This document shows positions 1 to 9,250 of a stretch of 64,000 nt of DNA, in pieces. A program made the translations under genes and the position numbers. Every line of letters starts with the position of its first letter. Within the stretch, counting starts at the first letter, position 1. The notes beneath the pieces were generated by a model. The model had not been told where the DNA came from. It was given only the letters and a program-made list of their open reading frames with translations, and did no database searches. Source of the DNA: Shewanella kaireitica (GTDB lineage: Bacteria; Pseudomonadota; Gammaproteobacteria; Enterobacterales; Shewanellaceae); assembly GCF_023284045.1 (NCBI RefSeq), contig NZ_JAKIKQ010000013.1, forward strand, positions 1 to 64,000, in the 5' to 3' direction.

Positions 1-108
1 CGAAGCAGGATGCCAGAGCCGAGAATAACTATTAGCTCAAGCCCCAATACTTGCCTACAGCGTTTTGAATTCCCGCTGAATGGTCAAACTTTTAATGCAA
101 TTGGTATA
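1..108 (+). repeat. Family A intergenic repeat, right end (copy A0, cut by window edge)
   Basis: The first 108 bases match the right-hand end of the repeat seen at 23158-23537 and 52872-53299, closing with the terminal motif TTAATGCAATTGGTAT. Only the last quarter of an element is visible, so it may be a full copy that continues to the left or a fragment. It contains no coding capacity. Confidence 0.85.
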
Positions 109-469
109 AGTATTTAGCTGTTAATCTCCCTCCATTTGGCTTACTCGTATAAGCATTTTTAAAACCCTAACTCCTAGAGCCTATTCTGCATATATTCCAT
201 AAACTGCAGCTGGAATTGTTTCAATCAGTTAGCGTTACGAGTGTTTGGGAAAAAGCATAATGGATCGAAAAATGATCAATTTATGTTTGTTATTTGGACT
301 TGTCATTTGCTAGTATGCCCGCTCTGTTGTTGCTCAAACCCAGTAAGCATAAGGGGTTCTGCCTTTTAAGTGAATTCTGCAGCTATTTTTATCCAGAAAA
401 AGAGCTAAAAAGAATAATTTGCAAAAAGAGCAGTTTATTTGAGTATGTTTGCTTTTAGGGGAGAAGGTT
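109..469. other. Gene-free upstream region of the metalloprotease gene
   Basis: AT-rich sequence between the repeat remnant and the protease start. I see no convincing promoter, terminator or RNA gene. The only clear signal is the purine-rich Shine-Dalgarno stretch AGGGGAGAAGG at about 456-467. Confidence 0.5.
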
Positions 470-3400
470 TTGAATAAAAAAAATGTCATATCGGCATCGA
501 ATTCGGCTGCTATTTCTATCCGCTTCACGGTCATTGGATTATTAGCCCTGTTGGTCGTTATTTTTTCAGCTAACTTATTTGCTAATCAAGTCCATGATAA
601 CTCCCTACTCGCAGAAAAAGCGCTAAGTAATCAAGTTAAATTTCGACAACAAACAGAACAATCAACGATATCGCTAGTTAACAGCTTGGGCAAGTATCGA
701 CATGCAACCCTTGCGAATAAAGAGCAGTTAACGCAAGCGTTGATAGAAAATGCGTTATTACGTCAGCATTTGCAATTTGAACTGGTTAAGTCAGACCCTG
801 AAGCGGCAGTACGCACAATTCTGCCACGAGGCCTTATAAAAGATATGCCGGATGAGGTTGTTTCATTGTTGGCACATCAGCGTGTGCTCGAGGGAAGGTT
901 GGAAGTTAGCTATGTGGATTATCAAAGCCATCAACATAAAAATATTAGCTACATGTTGGTCAATGACGAAGAATCAGTTGAATTGCATTTACCTCGTAAT
1001 ATCGAAAGTAGTTTACTAAAAACAGGTACTCAAGTAAGTGTTACAGGCTGGATGTTTAAGGCTACAAAAGAGCCAGAAGCAAATCTCAGCTCCTTGGTTG
1101 TCAATGATGAACTCAGTAGTTTAGTGTTATTGGGCGATTCCGATTCTGCTGTTTCTACTAGGTTGGTTGAGCCCAATAATGCTGGAAGAACAAGCAGTCT
1201 TGGTGAACAACGGGCACTGGTTTTATTAGTTAACTTTCAAAATAATGCTGAGCAACCATGGACCGTAGAAGAAGCGCAGCAATTAGTTTTCGGTAATGTA
1301 AATGCTTATTACCAAGAAGCATCATATGGCCGGACTTGGTTAACTGGGGATGTCGAGGGTTACTTTACGTTGCCTATAGATGTGACATGTAGCACTAATT
1401 TAATCGATAATCATGGTCGGCAAGCAGCCATTGATAGCGGTATTAATGTCGATAACTATGATCGCTGGATCTATATCTACCCTCAAAATAGCAGCTGCGG
1501 TTGGACGGGGCAGGGAACTATAGGAGGCAGCCCATCTCGTGCATTTATTAATGGGTCTATGACATTGCGTACCGTTGGCCATGAACTCGGTCACAACTTC
1601 GGTTTATATCATGCAAAAGATCTTGATTGCGGAGCGGAGATTATCGGTGATAACTGCGCTTCAGCTGAATATGGCGATAGCATGGATATGATGGGAAGTT
1701 CAGGTATTACAGGCCATTTTAATGCCTTTAGTAAGCAGCAGCTTGGTTGGATCACAGCCTCTGCTGGAGAAGTAGTCACTGCTGGTGTTGATGGTAGTTA
1801 TCAGTTAGAGCCCTTTGAAATGGAACCCGCAGGAACCGCTAAGAGTATTAAAATCCAGCGTGGTGTTGATATCACTAACGGCGAGTCACAGTGGTATGTC
1901 CTTGAGTATCGACAAGCTTTGGGTTTTGATAAATTTCTAGAAGGAAAAAGTGGCGTCACTGATGGAGTCGTAATGCATCTGGCGACGCAGAACAATATCA
2001 ATAGTAACTTATTACTGGATATGCAACCAGATAGTGGGCTGCGTGATTTAGATGACGCAGCTCTGCTGGTGGGAGCTAGCTATACAGATCCCGATGCGGG
2101 AGTGACAATTACAACAGAGTGGGCCGATGCAACGGGAGCGAGCGTGAGTGTTAGCTATACAGGTTCTAGCTGTATCAAAGCGAGCCCAAGCATGACATTG
2201 TTACCTAATGAATCAGCCTGGGGCGCACCTGGCACCACGGTGAGCTATAGCGCATCAGTGAGTAATAACGATAGCGCAGGCTGTGAAATCTCTAGCTATA
2301 ACATCTCAGCATTAGTACCGAGTGGTTGGAGTGCGGCAACAAAGTCTCTCAGCCTGTCGCCCGGAATGAGTGGGACTGTCTCGCTGGATGTCGTCTCCTT
2401 AGAGACTGCTGAGCAGGGGTTTTACGATATTGAAATAAGTGCCGCTGATATTAATAACCACGCTTATTCGATCACGGGCACCGTTAGTTATGTTGTAGAA
2501 ACACCTCCACAATCCTGCATTATGGCAAATCCAAGTTTTATTTTGTCAATTGATGATAGTGGCGAGCTAGCTGCTGGAGAGATGGCTACTTATAGTGGGA
2601 CTATAACCAATCACGACAGTGACAGTTGTGATAGCACTGATTTCGATGTGACAGCCAATGTACCCGCTGGTTGGCGTGCTGATAACCTTGTGGTCAGTTT
2701 GGCAGCAGGTAAGAGTCGCAATGTCAGCATCAATGTAGAGTCCTCAACTGCCGCTCAAGAGGGGACCTACAATTTTGAGCTAAGTGCAATAAACCGTTTA
2801 GACAGCCGTTATATTGGCAAAGATACTGCGAGCTATATGGTAATCAGTCCGCAAATCTCGTGTGTGCTTGCTGCGCCTTCGATAGTGATTGCGGACCCTC
2901 TAACGGTAGACGTTATCGCCGGAACTCAGGTTAGCTACAGTGCAACGGTAACGAGTCGAGATAGTGAGAGTTGCTTTGAGGCCAGTTTTAATGTGTTTGC
3001 TGATATCCCTTCTGGCTGGAGCACTAGTCAGACTCAGGTGAAACTCGCCCCCGGAGGCAGTGCTGTAGTCAATATTAATATAGCCTCTGATCCCAGCAGT
3101 CTAGCAGGTCTATTTAACCTGACTGTTAACGCGCAAAATACTACCGAAATAGGTTACCTAGGTATTGATAGTGTCAGTTATATCGTTAAAGCTGCGCCGA
3201 ATACTGCGCCTATTGCGGTTAATGATAGTGTCAATATGTCATCTAAAACCTCGGTCTTGATTGATGTGCTGTTGAATGATTATGATGCTGATAATGATGA
3301 ACTGGCGATTGTGTCTGTGAGCCAAGCGAGCAAGGGAAGCGTGCAAATTACCTCGGCTGGTAAACTGCTATATACTCCAGCAAAAAGCTTTAAGAGTCGT

Positions 3401-3517
3401 GACAGTTTTTACTACACCATTAGCGATGGCGACATGGAGACAACTGCATCAGTGAGTTTAAGTTTGATCAGTTCAAGCGGCGGTGGCCATAAAGGAAAGG
3501 GCAATGGTAAGGGCTAA
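470..3517 (+). CDS. Secreted metzincin-type zinc metalloprotease with NEW3-like and Big-type repeats
   Basis: Predicted exported zinc endopeptidase of about 1015 residues. A basic N-terminus and hydrophobic segment (about residues 18-38) form a signal peptide. The catalytic motif HELGHNFGLYH (HExxHxxGxxH, first His near 371) and a downstream DMMG Met-turn are metzincin features and recall M11 gametolysin-like bacterial enzymes. Three repeats follow from about 565, 681 and 797. Each opens with a Cys and Ala/Pro-Ser and has a second Cys about 40 residues on, resembling NEW3 (alpha-galactosidase-associated) domains. A cadherin/Big_9-like domain begins near 910, and the end is a Gly/Lys-rich tail. 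No ATG fits: TTG at 470 is preferred because AGGGGAGAAGG precedes it at good spacing; an upstream in-frame TTG at 449 is possible. The substrate is unknown. It is probably secreted by type II secretion, which is inference. Confidence 0.8.
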   Translation: MNKKNVISASNSAAISIRFTVIGLLALLVVIFSANLFANQVHDNSLLAEKALSNQVKFRQQTEQSTISLVNSLGKYRHATLANKEQLTQALIENALLRQHLQFELVKSDPEAAVRTILPRGLIKDMPDEVVSLLAHQRVLEGRLEVSYVDYQSHQHKNISYMLVNDEESVELHLPRNIESSLLKTGTQVSVTGWMFKATKEPEANLSSLVVNDELSSLVLLGDSDSAVSTRLVEPNNAGRTSSLGEQRALVLLVNFQNNAEQPWTVEEAQQLVFGNVNAYYQEASYGRTWLTGDVEGYFTLPIDVTCSTNLIDNHGRQAAIDSGINVDNYDRWIYIYPQNSSCGWTGQGTIGGSPSRAFINGSMTLRTVGHELGHNFGLYHAKDLDCGAEIIGDNCASAEYGDSMDMMGSSGITGHFNAFSKQQLGWITASAGEVVTAGVDGSYQLEPFEMEPAGTAKSIKIQRGVDITNGESQWYVLEYRQALGFDKFLEGKSGVTDGVVMHLATQNNINSNLLLDMQPDSGLRDLDDAALLVGASYTDPDAGVTITTEWADATGASVSVSYTGSSCIKASPSMTLLPNESAWGAPGTTVSYSASVSNNDSAGCEISSYNISALVPSGWSAATKSLSLSPGMSGTVSLDVVSLETAEQGFYDIEISAADINNHAYSITGTVSYVVETPPQSCIMANPSFILSIDDSGELAAGEMATYSGTITNHDSDSCDSTDFDVTANVPAGWRADNLVVSLAAGKSRNVSINVESSTAAQEGTYNFELSAINRLDSRYIGKDTASYMVISPQISCVLAAPSIVIADPLTVDVIAGTQVSYSATVTSRDSESCFEASFNVFADIPSGWSTSQTQVKLAPGGSAVVNINIASDPSSLAGLFNLTVNAQNTTEIGYLGIDSVSYIVKAAPNTAPIAVNDSVNMSSKTSVLIDVLLNDYDADNDELAIVSVSQASKGSVQITSAGKLLYTPAKSFKSRDSFYYTISDGDMETTASVSLSLISSSGGGHKGKGNGKG

Positions 3518-3581
3518 GTTCAAAACTCAAAGCTCAAAATAGCTATCTCTAGTTAAAGGCGGGTAGTCTGGAAAGAATAAA

Positions 3582-3609
3582 CTGGGCGGCGAAGGCTTTT
3601 GTCGCCCAG
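3582..3609. terminator. Weak hairpin between convergent genes
   Basis: Seven-base inverted repeat CTGGGCG/CGCCCAG with a 14-base loop between the protease gene and the convergent exported-protein gene. It lacks a clean T-tract on either strand, so terminator function is only likely from its position. Confidence 0.4.
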
Positions 3610-3648
3610 TGGTTATCAAGACAAAGTATTTTTATTGACTCCTAATCG

Positions 3649-6003
3649 TTACTCGACAATGTTAACTTCTGCTGAAATGAAATTAACAACTTCTGCACCA
3701 TCGTCGTCTTCAACTGTTACCACTATGCCGTTTAATGCTCCTTGTGTAATAAAGGCAACAGGTTGAGTATCTTCAAGACCGGGCTTCAGCTCTACGGTGA
3801 AAGCACAGTTATACACCTCAGAACCTGAACCGTTGTAGCCTAATACTGAGCCGATAGAACAAGGAGAATATGCGACACCTGCATGTTCACCACCTACCGA
3901 ATTCAATATAGTAAAGGCAGGATGTTCATTACCGTCTGCGACAGTGACACCAAGTACAGTCAGCTCGGTTAAAGTGACATCTTCGACACCGGCATTGGTT
4001 AGTTCAACAACAACTAACATGCTGGCGGCAAATGCCATATCCGTATCTGGGGCTAGTGGTGTAAATTCAACGGTAGCGTCATTTGAAGCATCTACATCCT
4101 GTCCATCTTCATCGACCCCTCTAATGGTTGCGATATTGACGTGGGCTGGATCGCCGAATTGTCCCTGTAGTCCTTTGCTTATATCACAACTTGCATAGTC
4201 GCCAGGTTCTAAAACAAATCCGTTAAGGGCTGTCGGCGCAATAGCATTACCGTTCTTGCTGTCGACCATACAGCCTGCTGTTAGGCTACCGAATTTATTA
4301 TCGGTTAGAGTGGTGAAGGTGACATCATCAACACCCGATGCGTTAACGCTAAAGGTAAAGTTGTAACTTACGTTACTGTAATTGTTTGGATCATCACCTG
4401 TTTCAAGTACAGAGGTTGGAGTTGCGGTTTTAACCAAGGTTATGGATGATGGAAGATCTCGTATATCAACCATTGCGGAGTCACTACCGGTAGCACCATC
4501 AAGCTCGTCATCGACTGCGGTCGCATTCACAGTATTGGAATGTTGATCGCCAGCATCACCGCCAATAAACTTAGTGAAGGTACAAGTATAAGTCCCCCCT
4601 AAAGCGATACTGGTAGATATTCCTATACACTCATCGGTAAGCAGATCACCAAAATCGGTGTCATTTAACACGGTAAGTATGAGTGGAGAATCCCAGAAGG
4701 CAGCATCATTGTCGACCGTTACTGTAAATTCGACATTTGCACCAGGTTCCATCACCTCAGTAGGATCTGCTGTTTTGTTCACTGTAATAGCAGGTGCAAG
4801 ATTAGTGATTTGCACTGTGACTTCGTTACTACAGTGATCGCCTGCAACACTGCTTGGAATCGCAGCACAGGAGTTACCGTCAGCGACAACATCGCCATTC
4901 TTATCTTCCAACGAGAGCATGACTAAGTCGTCATAATACTCGGCACTTTGATCGTTGGGTAAGTCTCTATCAACGATATGTACAGTAAATTCACAACTGT
5001 ATGAACCACTTGGCAATATTTCTCCACCATTTGCAGGTAAAGAACAGTTTGTTGCAGTGAGATAGACACCGTCTACATTTGGATTGACCGCAACAGGGCT
5101 TCCCCAGAGGTTAATGGAGGTGTCAAATGTGCCTTCACCGCCAATATCAATCTCGTCGGTGAGTGATTTTATAAATAGCGAAGTCTGCGTATTTGGATTA
5201 GTAAAACTCATCGAGTAACTAAAAGTTCCGCCCGGTTCACTGCGTGATGATGGGCTGGAATTAGTCAGTGCTTTAATCACCACTGGTGGCGCAGGCTTAA
5301 TAAAGACATCGATATTAAATGTGTCACAATTACATTTTGATTTGTTGTTAGGGATCTGGCCTGCATAAGGGTCTTCACCATAGGTACAATTATCTCTTTC
5401 GATATTGTCCCATGCGGCACAGTAGGTGAAGTCGGCTTGATTGTTACCGTCTGCATCGGCACATAACATAGTGATAGGTTGATTGGTGAGAACATATTCA
5501 TCAGGACCTAACGCCTTGGTAATGTCACCACATTGATCGCCATCTAACTGGACATCAGCTAACTCTCCGCTGTCTCCGGGTATAGGTAGAATCATACTAC
5601 AATTTCTAAGACCGGCACCTTGCACAACTTGAGGACTATCCTCCGTTAAAGGTAGGTAGAAAGTGGTATCCCAACGCTCGTTAGCATTGGTACGTACTGT
5701 TACGTCAGCATCGAATGTGAAAATTTGTCCTAAGTTACACTCTGCATTAGAGTCTACTGGAGTGACTTTGGTAATTTCGACGTCGTTAGCAGTACAGTTC
5801 AGTGCGTTCTGGGCGAGTTTATTACCGCCTTTCATTAAGTAGGCATCAGCCATACAGAACTTGGTTGGGTCTTCGTTCATGCCTAGCCAATCATAAGCTC
5901 CGGCATTTGCAGCGTTTAGGCTCGTCACACCATAAAGGGCTACAGTGCTTATTAGCGCAGCACTAAATGCGCTGATAAGCGGGTTGCATTTGAATCGTTT
6001 CAT
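3649..6003 (-). CDS. Cysteine-rich exported repeat protein, DUF11-like
   Basis: Exported protein of 784 residues with a typical signal peptide ending near SLNAANAGA. After a Cys-rich N-terminal third there are at least four Ig-like units of about 100-120 residues, similar to DUF11-type surface repeats. Most contain two Cys 25-35 residues apart, one just before the GGxYxC-type strand. About 20 Cys lie in the mature part, unusual for a secreted bacterial protein and suggesting disulfide bonding. The ATG at 6003 is chosen because AGGATGG sits upstream of it; an ATG at 6015 lacks a ribosome site. No membrane anchor or sorting signal is visible at the C-terminus. Function is not recognised. It is followed on the same strand upstream by a DsbA-like lipoprotein gene, which may assist its folding (inference). 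Confidence 0.7.
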   Translation of the reverse strand: MKRFKCNPLISAFSAALISTVALYGVTSLNAANAGAYDWLGMNEDPTKFCMADAYLMKGGNKLAQNALNCTANDVEITKVTPVDSNAECNLGQIFTFDADVTVRTNANERWDTTFYLPLTEDSPQVVQGAGLRNCSMILPIPGDSGELADVQLDGDQCGDITKALGPDEYVLTNQPITMLCADADGNNQADFTYCAAWDNIERDNCTYGEDPYAGQIPNNKSKCNCDTFNIDVFIKPAPPVVIKALTNSSPSSRSEPGGTFSYSMSFTNPNTQTSLFIKSLTDEIDIGGEGTFDTSINLWGSPVAVNPNVDGVYLTATNCSLPANGGEILPSGSYSCEFTVHIVDRDLPNDQSAEYYDDLVMLSLEDKNGDVVADGNSCAAIPSSVAGDHCSNEVTVQITNLAPAITVNKTADPTEVMEPGANVEFTVTVDNDAAFWDSPLILTVLNDTDFGDLLTDECIGISTSIALGGTYTCTFTKFIGGDAGDQHSNTVNATAVDDELDGATGSDSAMVDIRDLPSSITLVKTATPTSVLETGDDPNNYSNVSYNFTFSVNASGVDDVTFTTLTDNKFGSLTAGCMVDSKNGNAIAPTALNGFVLEPGDYASCDISKGLQGQFGDPAHVNIATIRGVDEDGQDVDASNDATVEFTPLAPDTDMAFAASMLVVVELTNAGVEDVTLTELTVLGVTVADGNEHPAFTILNSVGGEHAGVAYSPCSIGSVLGYNGSGSEVYNCAFTVELKPGLEDTQPVAFITQGALNGIVVTVEDDDGAEVVNFISAEVNIVE

Positions 6004-6470
6004 AATATTTACCATCCTATAAGTGAATATGGATAAAACGTGCTAATTACTTGCTATTTGGGTTTTTAATTACTTTCCATAACCCGCTAGTGGTGCGTTG
6101 ACCTGCGTTGACCTGCGTTTGCTGATAGGGCGGTTAACCGAGCAGGTTCGCTCGCTGTTACTGAGAAATGGCAGTAAAGTTCAAACTTATGGACTAATAG
6201 ATAGCAAGTAGTAGGCCGATACTTTAAGGCGCTAATACTTAAGAGTATTTAGTTATAGTGGGGTAATGTGACGCTGAGTTGGGGCAGTTTATGTATCATA
6301 GTTGATACACTTGCAGTGAACACAATTAGGTCTTGCTTAAAAAATTCACTTCTAGTTAACTTTCGTTTAGTTCGAACAAACAGATCTTTAAGCATTTTTA
6401 TGTCGAGGAAGTAGTAGTTTATAACCCCTTAACAAGAAAGGAGGCTAATTTCATACACTGTAGGCGCTAG
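6004..6470. other. 467-bp gene-free region upstream of the Cys-rich protein gene
   Basis: It probably holds the promoter of the leftward gene ending at 3649. It contains a short direct duplication of GCGTTGACCT near 6098-6117 and an inverted repeat at 6292-6309 (listed separately). I searched by eye for a sigma-54 -24/-12 promoter, because a sigma-54 activator is encoded nearby, and did not find a convincing one. Confidence 0.5.
6292..6309. promoter_or_regulatory. Inverted repeat, possible operator
   Basis: TGTATCA and TGATACA separated by TAGT form a 7-bp inverted repeat of operator size. It lies about 290 bp upstream of the Cys-rich protein gene and 180 bp past the end of the DsbA-like gene. 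No T-tract follows it, so a protein-binding site is more likely than a terminator. The binding protein is unknown. Confidence 0.35.
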
Positions 6471-7259
6471 TTAATCTTCGGTAGATGTTTGATTGAGCAA
6501 TGAATCGATTAACTGCGCGAATGTTTCATAGCTTTGTGCACCTACGACGAGTTTTGGGTTTATCAGTTGCCCATTTTCTACTCGACCGATTACAAAACTC
6601 GGTGTGCCTCTTATACCTAAGGAGGAACCGTAAGCGATATCTTGCTGTATTTTTACCGCGATCGCATGGTCGCTTAAGCAATCGTTAAACTTGTTCATAT
6701 CTAATGACAACTCTTGTGCACTTTTCAGATATAGCTCACTACTAAGCAGATTCATATTCGCAAATAAAGACGTACGCATCTGCCAGTAGGCATCTTGTTG
6801 CAAACTGCAATTAGCTGCGACAGCAGCACTTTTAGCCTTAGGATGAAAACCTAATGGGAAATCTCGAGTTAAATAGTGAACTTTATCAGTATCAATATAA
6901 CGACTCTTTATCTGAGAAAATGTCTTATCTATAAATCGTTTACAATAAGGGCATTGATAATCAGAAAACTCTATCATGGCTATGGGGGCGTCATTGGCCC
7001 CCAGAGATGGAAGGTTATTATTTGAGTTGTAATTAGCTTGAGTCGGCAAGGTTTTAAACTGCGGCTTTTGAGAACTCATTGCGATATTATGAATATCAGT
7101 GACTTGACTGCCTATTCGAGAGAGTTCTTTTTTTAATTGGCTGAGCTCCTGTTTGAGTGAGGTTATATCCTCTTGCAAACTTTCACTGCTTTGTGGCTGG
7201 CAAGCAGCAAGAATGACTGATGCCATTAGCACCATAGATTGCTGTTTCAAATTTAACAT
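6471..7259 (-). CDS. DsbA-like thioredoxin-fold lipoprotein
   Basis: Predicted thiol-disulfide oxidoreductase of 262 residues anchored to a membrane by lipidation: the signal sequence ends in the lipobox LAAC (Cys20). Residues about 25-60 form a coiled coil rich in Leu, Lys and Glu. The remainder is a DsbA/BdbD-type thioredoxin fold with active site CPYC (Cys103-Cys106) and the cis-proline motif GTPS near the C-terminus. Related proteins oxidise or isomerise disulfides in the periplasm. The start at 7259 follows GAGGA at 8-base spacing; the upstream ATG at 7298 would bury the lipobox. It lies between a sigma-54 activator and a Cys-rich exported protein, all on the same strand. The substrate is inference. 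Confidence 0.8.
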   Translation of the reverse strand: MLNLKQQSMVLMASVILAACQPQSSESLQEDITSLKQELSQLKKELSRIGSQVTDIHNIAMSSQKPQFKTLPTQANYNSNNNLPSLGANDAPIAMIEFSDYQCPYCKRFIDKTFSQIKSRYIDTDKVHYLTRDFPLGFHPKAKSAAVAANCSLQQDAYWQMRTSLFANMNLLSSELYLKSAQELSLDMNKFNDCLSDHAIAVKIQQDIAYGSSLGIRGTPSFVIGRVENGQLINPKLVVGAQSYETFAQLIDSLLNQTSTED

Positions 7260-7323
7260 GACTGCTATCCTCAGTGCTAAAGTGATGGCTAGACGCAAAG
7301 ATTGGGCTTACTTCGCGTTTCGT

Positions 7324-8694
7324 TCACAGCTTTATTTTGCATTTCTTAATTAGTCGATAGAAAGTGGTGCGAGAGATCTTAAGTTCTCTTGCTGCCGCAG
7401 ATATGTTGTGGTTATTACGTTTGATTGCATCAAGTAGTAGTTCTGTGTCAATTTCTACTCTGTGCTGGGCTAGATTGATGACACCATTTGTCTCAGGCGG
7501 TACTTTTAGGATGTTTATGCCTAAGTCTTTTTCGGTGAGACGGCGGTTATTTGCCATGATAATTGCGCGGTGAATACGATTTTTAAACTCCCGAATATTA
7601 CCTGGCCATTGATATTCATTCATTAATTTCAAAGCATTAGGCGTTAGTGTGCTTAATTGGTCCTTAAGGCTGTATTTCTTGAGGTATTCCTTCGCGAGTA
7701 GCGGGATGTCCTCTTTATGCTCTCTAAGGCTAGGGGCGTAAAGGTGCAGTAAATTTATCCGGTAATAGAGATCTTCTCGAAACCGCCCCTCTTCAACCGC
7801 AGCTTCTAAATTAATGTGTGAAGCAAATATGATCCGACAATCAATCGTTATATTTTTACTGCCACCTACACGCTCGATAATGTGATCTTCTAGAAATTGA
7901 AGCAAGTTTACTTGTAACTCTAATGAAAGGTCTCCGATTTCATCAAGGAACAGAGTGCCTTTATGAGCTCTTTCAATATGACCAATATACTGCTTGTCTG
8001 CGCCTGTGAATGCGCCTTTTTCATGGCCAAATAGTTCAGAGTGAATCAGGCCAGCAGGTAATGCACCGCAGTTTACGGTGACAAAGGGACCCGCTTGACG
8101 CTGTGATTGACGGTGAATTAAATGAGCGCAAAGCCCTTTGCCGGTTCCAGTCTCACCACTGATAAGCACGGTTTCATCAACTTGTGCAATTTTTGCAATT
8201 TTGCGTTTAAGCTGTTTGATTGCGGATGAATCACCAAGGATTTTCTCGGCAGTAAAGTTGGGCGCACCAGACGTTGAATGGAGAGAGCCAAGTTTTGCCA
8301 TGCCATAGGCATGTCCTAAGGTATGATGCAGTCGTTCCCATTTTATTGGGACATGGTGGTAATCAGAGAAATAATGGGTAAGGTTGTTGCTTAAATTGCC
8401 TTTTGTTACATCGGTATCGACTAGAATTGCTATCCAAATTAAATGGCTTACTTGGTTGTTGAGTTGATTCACCGCCTTTAAGCAATTTTCTATATCATCT
8501 AAGGTGAGTATTGCTATGGCTACTTTTACGTCATAATCTTTTAGGATCTGCAGGGCGCGAGTCATCCTATTGGCAGTATGGCATTGCCAATTAAATGATT
8601 TTAGTTTTATTTCTCCTTGAAACACCTTCTTTGAAACGTTGAGCACCAACAGATCCCTGTCTAGTGATTGGCAGTGCTTCAAATAACCCACCAT
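7324..8694 (-). CDS. Sigma-54-dependent activator, VpsR-like
   Basis: Transcriptional activator of 456 residues. The N-terminal 150 residues are not a canonical receiver: I see no DD/D/K acidic pocket. They resemble the atypical N-terminal domain of VpsR, a c-di-GMP-responsive regulator of Vibrio matrix genes. The central AAA+ domain has Walker A GETGTGKG (about residue 180), the sigma-54 contact loop GAFTGA, and Walker B LFLDEIGD. The C-terminus is a Fis-type helix-turn-helix (ISAARELKISRTTFYRLI). It lies just upstream of the DsbA-like gene with a gap of about 65 bp. Its targets are unknown; the adjacent exported proteins are reasonable candidates. The AAA+ and HTH assignment is firm, the VpsR affiliation moderate. 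Confidence 0.82.
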   Translation of the reverse strand: MVGYLKHCQSLDRDLLVLNVSKKVFQGEIKLKSFNWQCHTANRMTRALQILKDYDVKVAIAILTLDDIENCLKAVNQLNNQVSHLIWIAILVDTDVTKGNLSNNLTHYFSDYHHVPIKWERLHHTLGHAYGMAKLGSLHSTSGAPNFTAEKILGDSSAIKQLKRKIAKIAQVDETVLISGETGTGKGLCAHLIHRQSQRQAGPFVTVNCGALPAGLIHSELFGHEKGAFTGADKQYIGHIERAHKGTLFLDEIGDLSLELQVNLLQFLEDHIIERVGGSKNITIDCRIIFASHINLEAAVEEGRFREDLYYRINLLHLYAPSLREHKEDIPLLAKEYLKKYSLKDQLSTLTPNALKLMNEYQWPGNIREFKNRIHRAIIMANNRRLTEKDLGINILKVPPETNGVINLAQHRVEIDTELLLDAIKRNNHNISAAARELKISRTTFYRLIKKCKIKL

Positions 8695-8850
8695 CTTCTA
8701 CTAAGGAAAGTTCTGTCTGTGGTATGGAATAGACATTGAACTAATACTTCTAAATTTTAGGCTGGATATGGGTATTAGCAAGTCTATGTCAGCCTTAATA
8801 TGCAGTGAATCCAGCTGCTATATGGGTGAGAGGACATAGACCTTCTTGGT

Positions 8851-9225
8851 TTATAAACCTTTATGCAGTGTTTCTATCCATTTCTCTGGTAAGTCTTGTT
8901 TCTTTAGATCTTCTAATGCAATACCAGATTGCTTTTGATCTCTCATCCAGTTAATTGACGCATCTAACGTGTGCTTAAAGCGCGCTAAATCACTCTTATT
9001 AGCCAAATCACCGTGACCAGGAATGACGATTGTCTCATCTGTCATACCACGTAAAACGTTAGCGACGTTATCTCGATAACCTTCCACGTCACCACCAGCT
9101 TTTAGATCGATATTAAGGAAATTTATCTTTGAAGAACAGATCACCCATATGCACTATGTTGGCTTTACTCCATATAACAACGCTGTCGCTATCAGTATGA
9201 CCTGGTCCCATATGGCGCACTTTTA
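8851..9225 (-). pseudogene. Truncated, frameshifted copy of the metallo-beta-lactamase-fold gene at 10829
   Basis: Bases 8858-9225 are a close copy of 10836-11241, the 3-prime part of the intact hydrolase gene. The copy has lost 39 bp (13 codons), apparently between two TCCATTT direct repeats that are present in the intact gene. One T is inserted near 9113, which shifts the frame. It lacks the first half of the enzyme, including the HxHxDH zinc motif, so no active product is possible. The last 98 codons remain open but have no start context. It looks like the relic of a tandem duplication or recombination that now brackets the 481-residue gene. Confidence 0.88.
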
Positions 9226-9250
9226 GAAGGAACATCAAAAAGTAGTATGA

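Noticed and set aside
6096..6120. Tandem GCGTTGACCT duplication
   Set aside because: Only two short units; too small to call a repeat array or iteron set.
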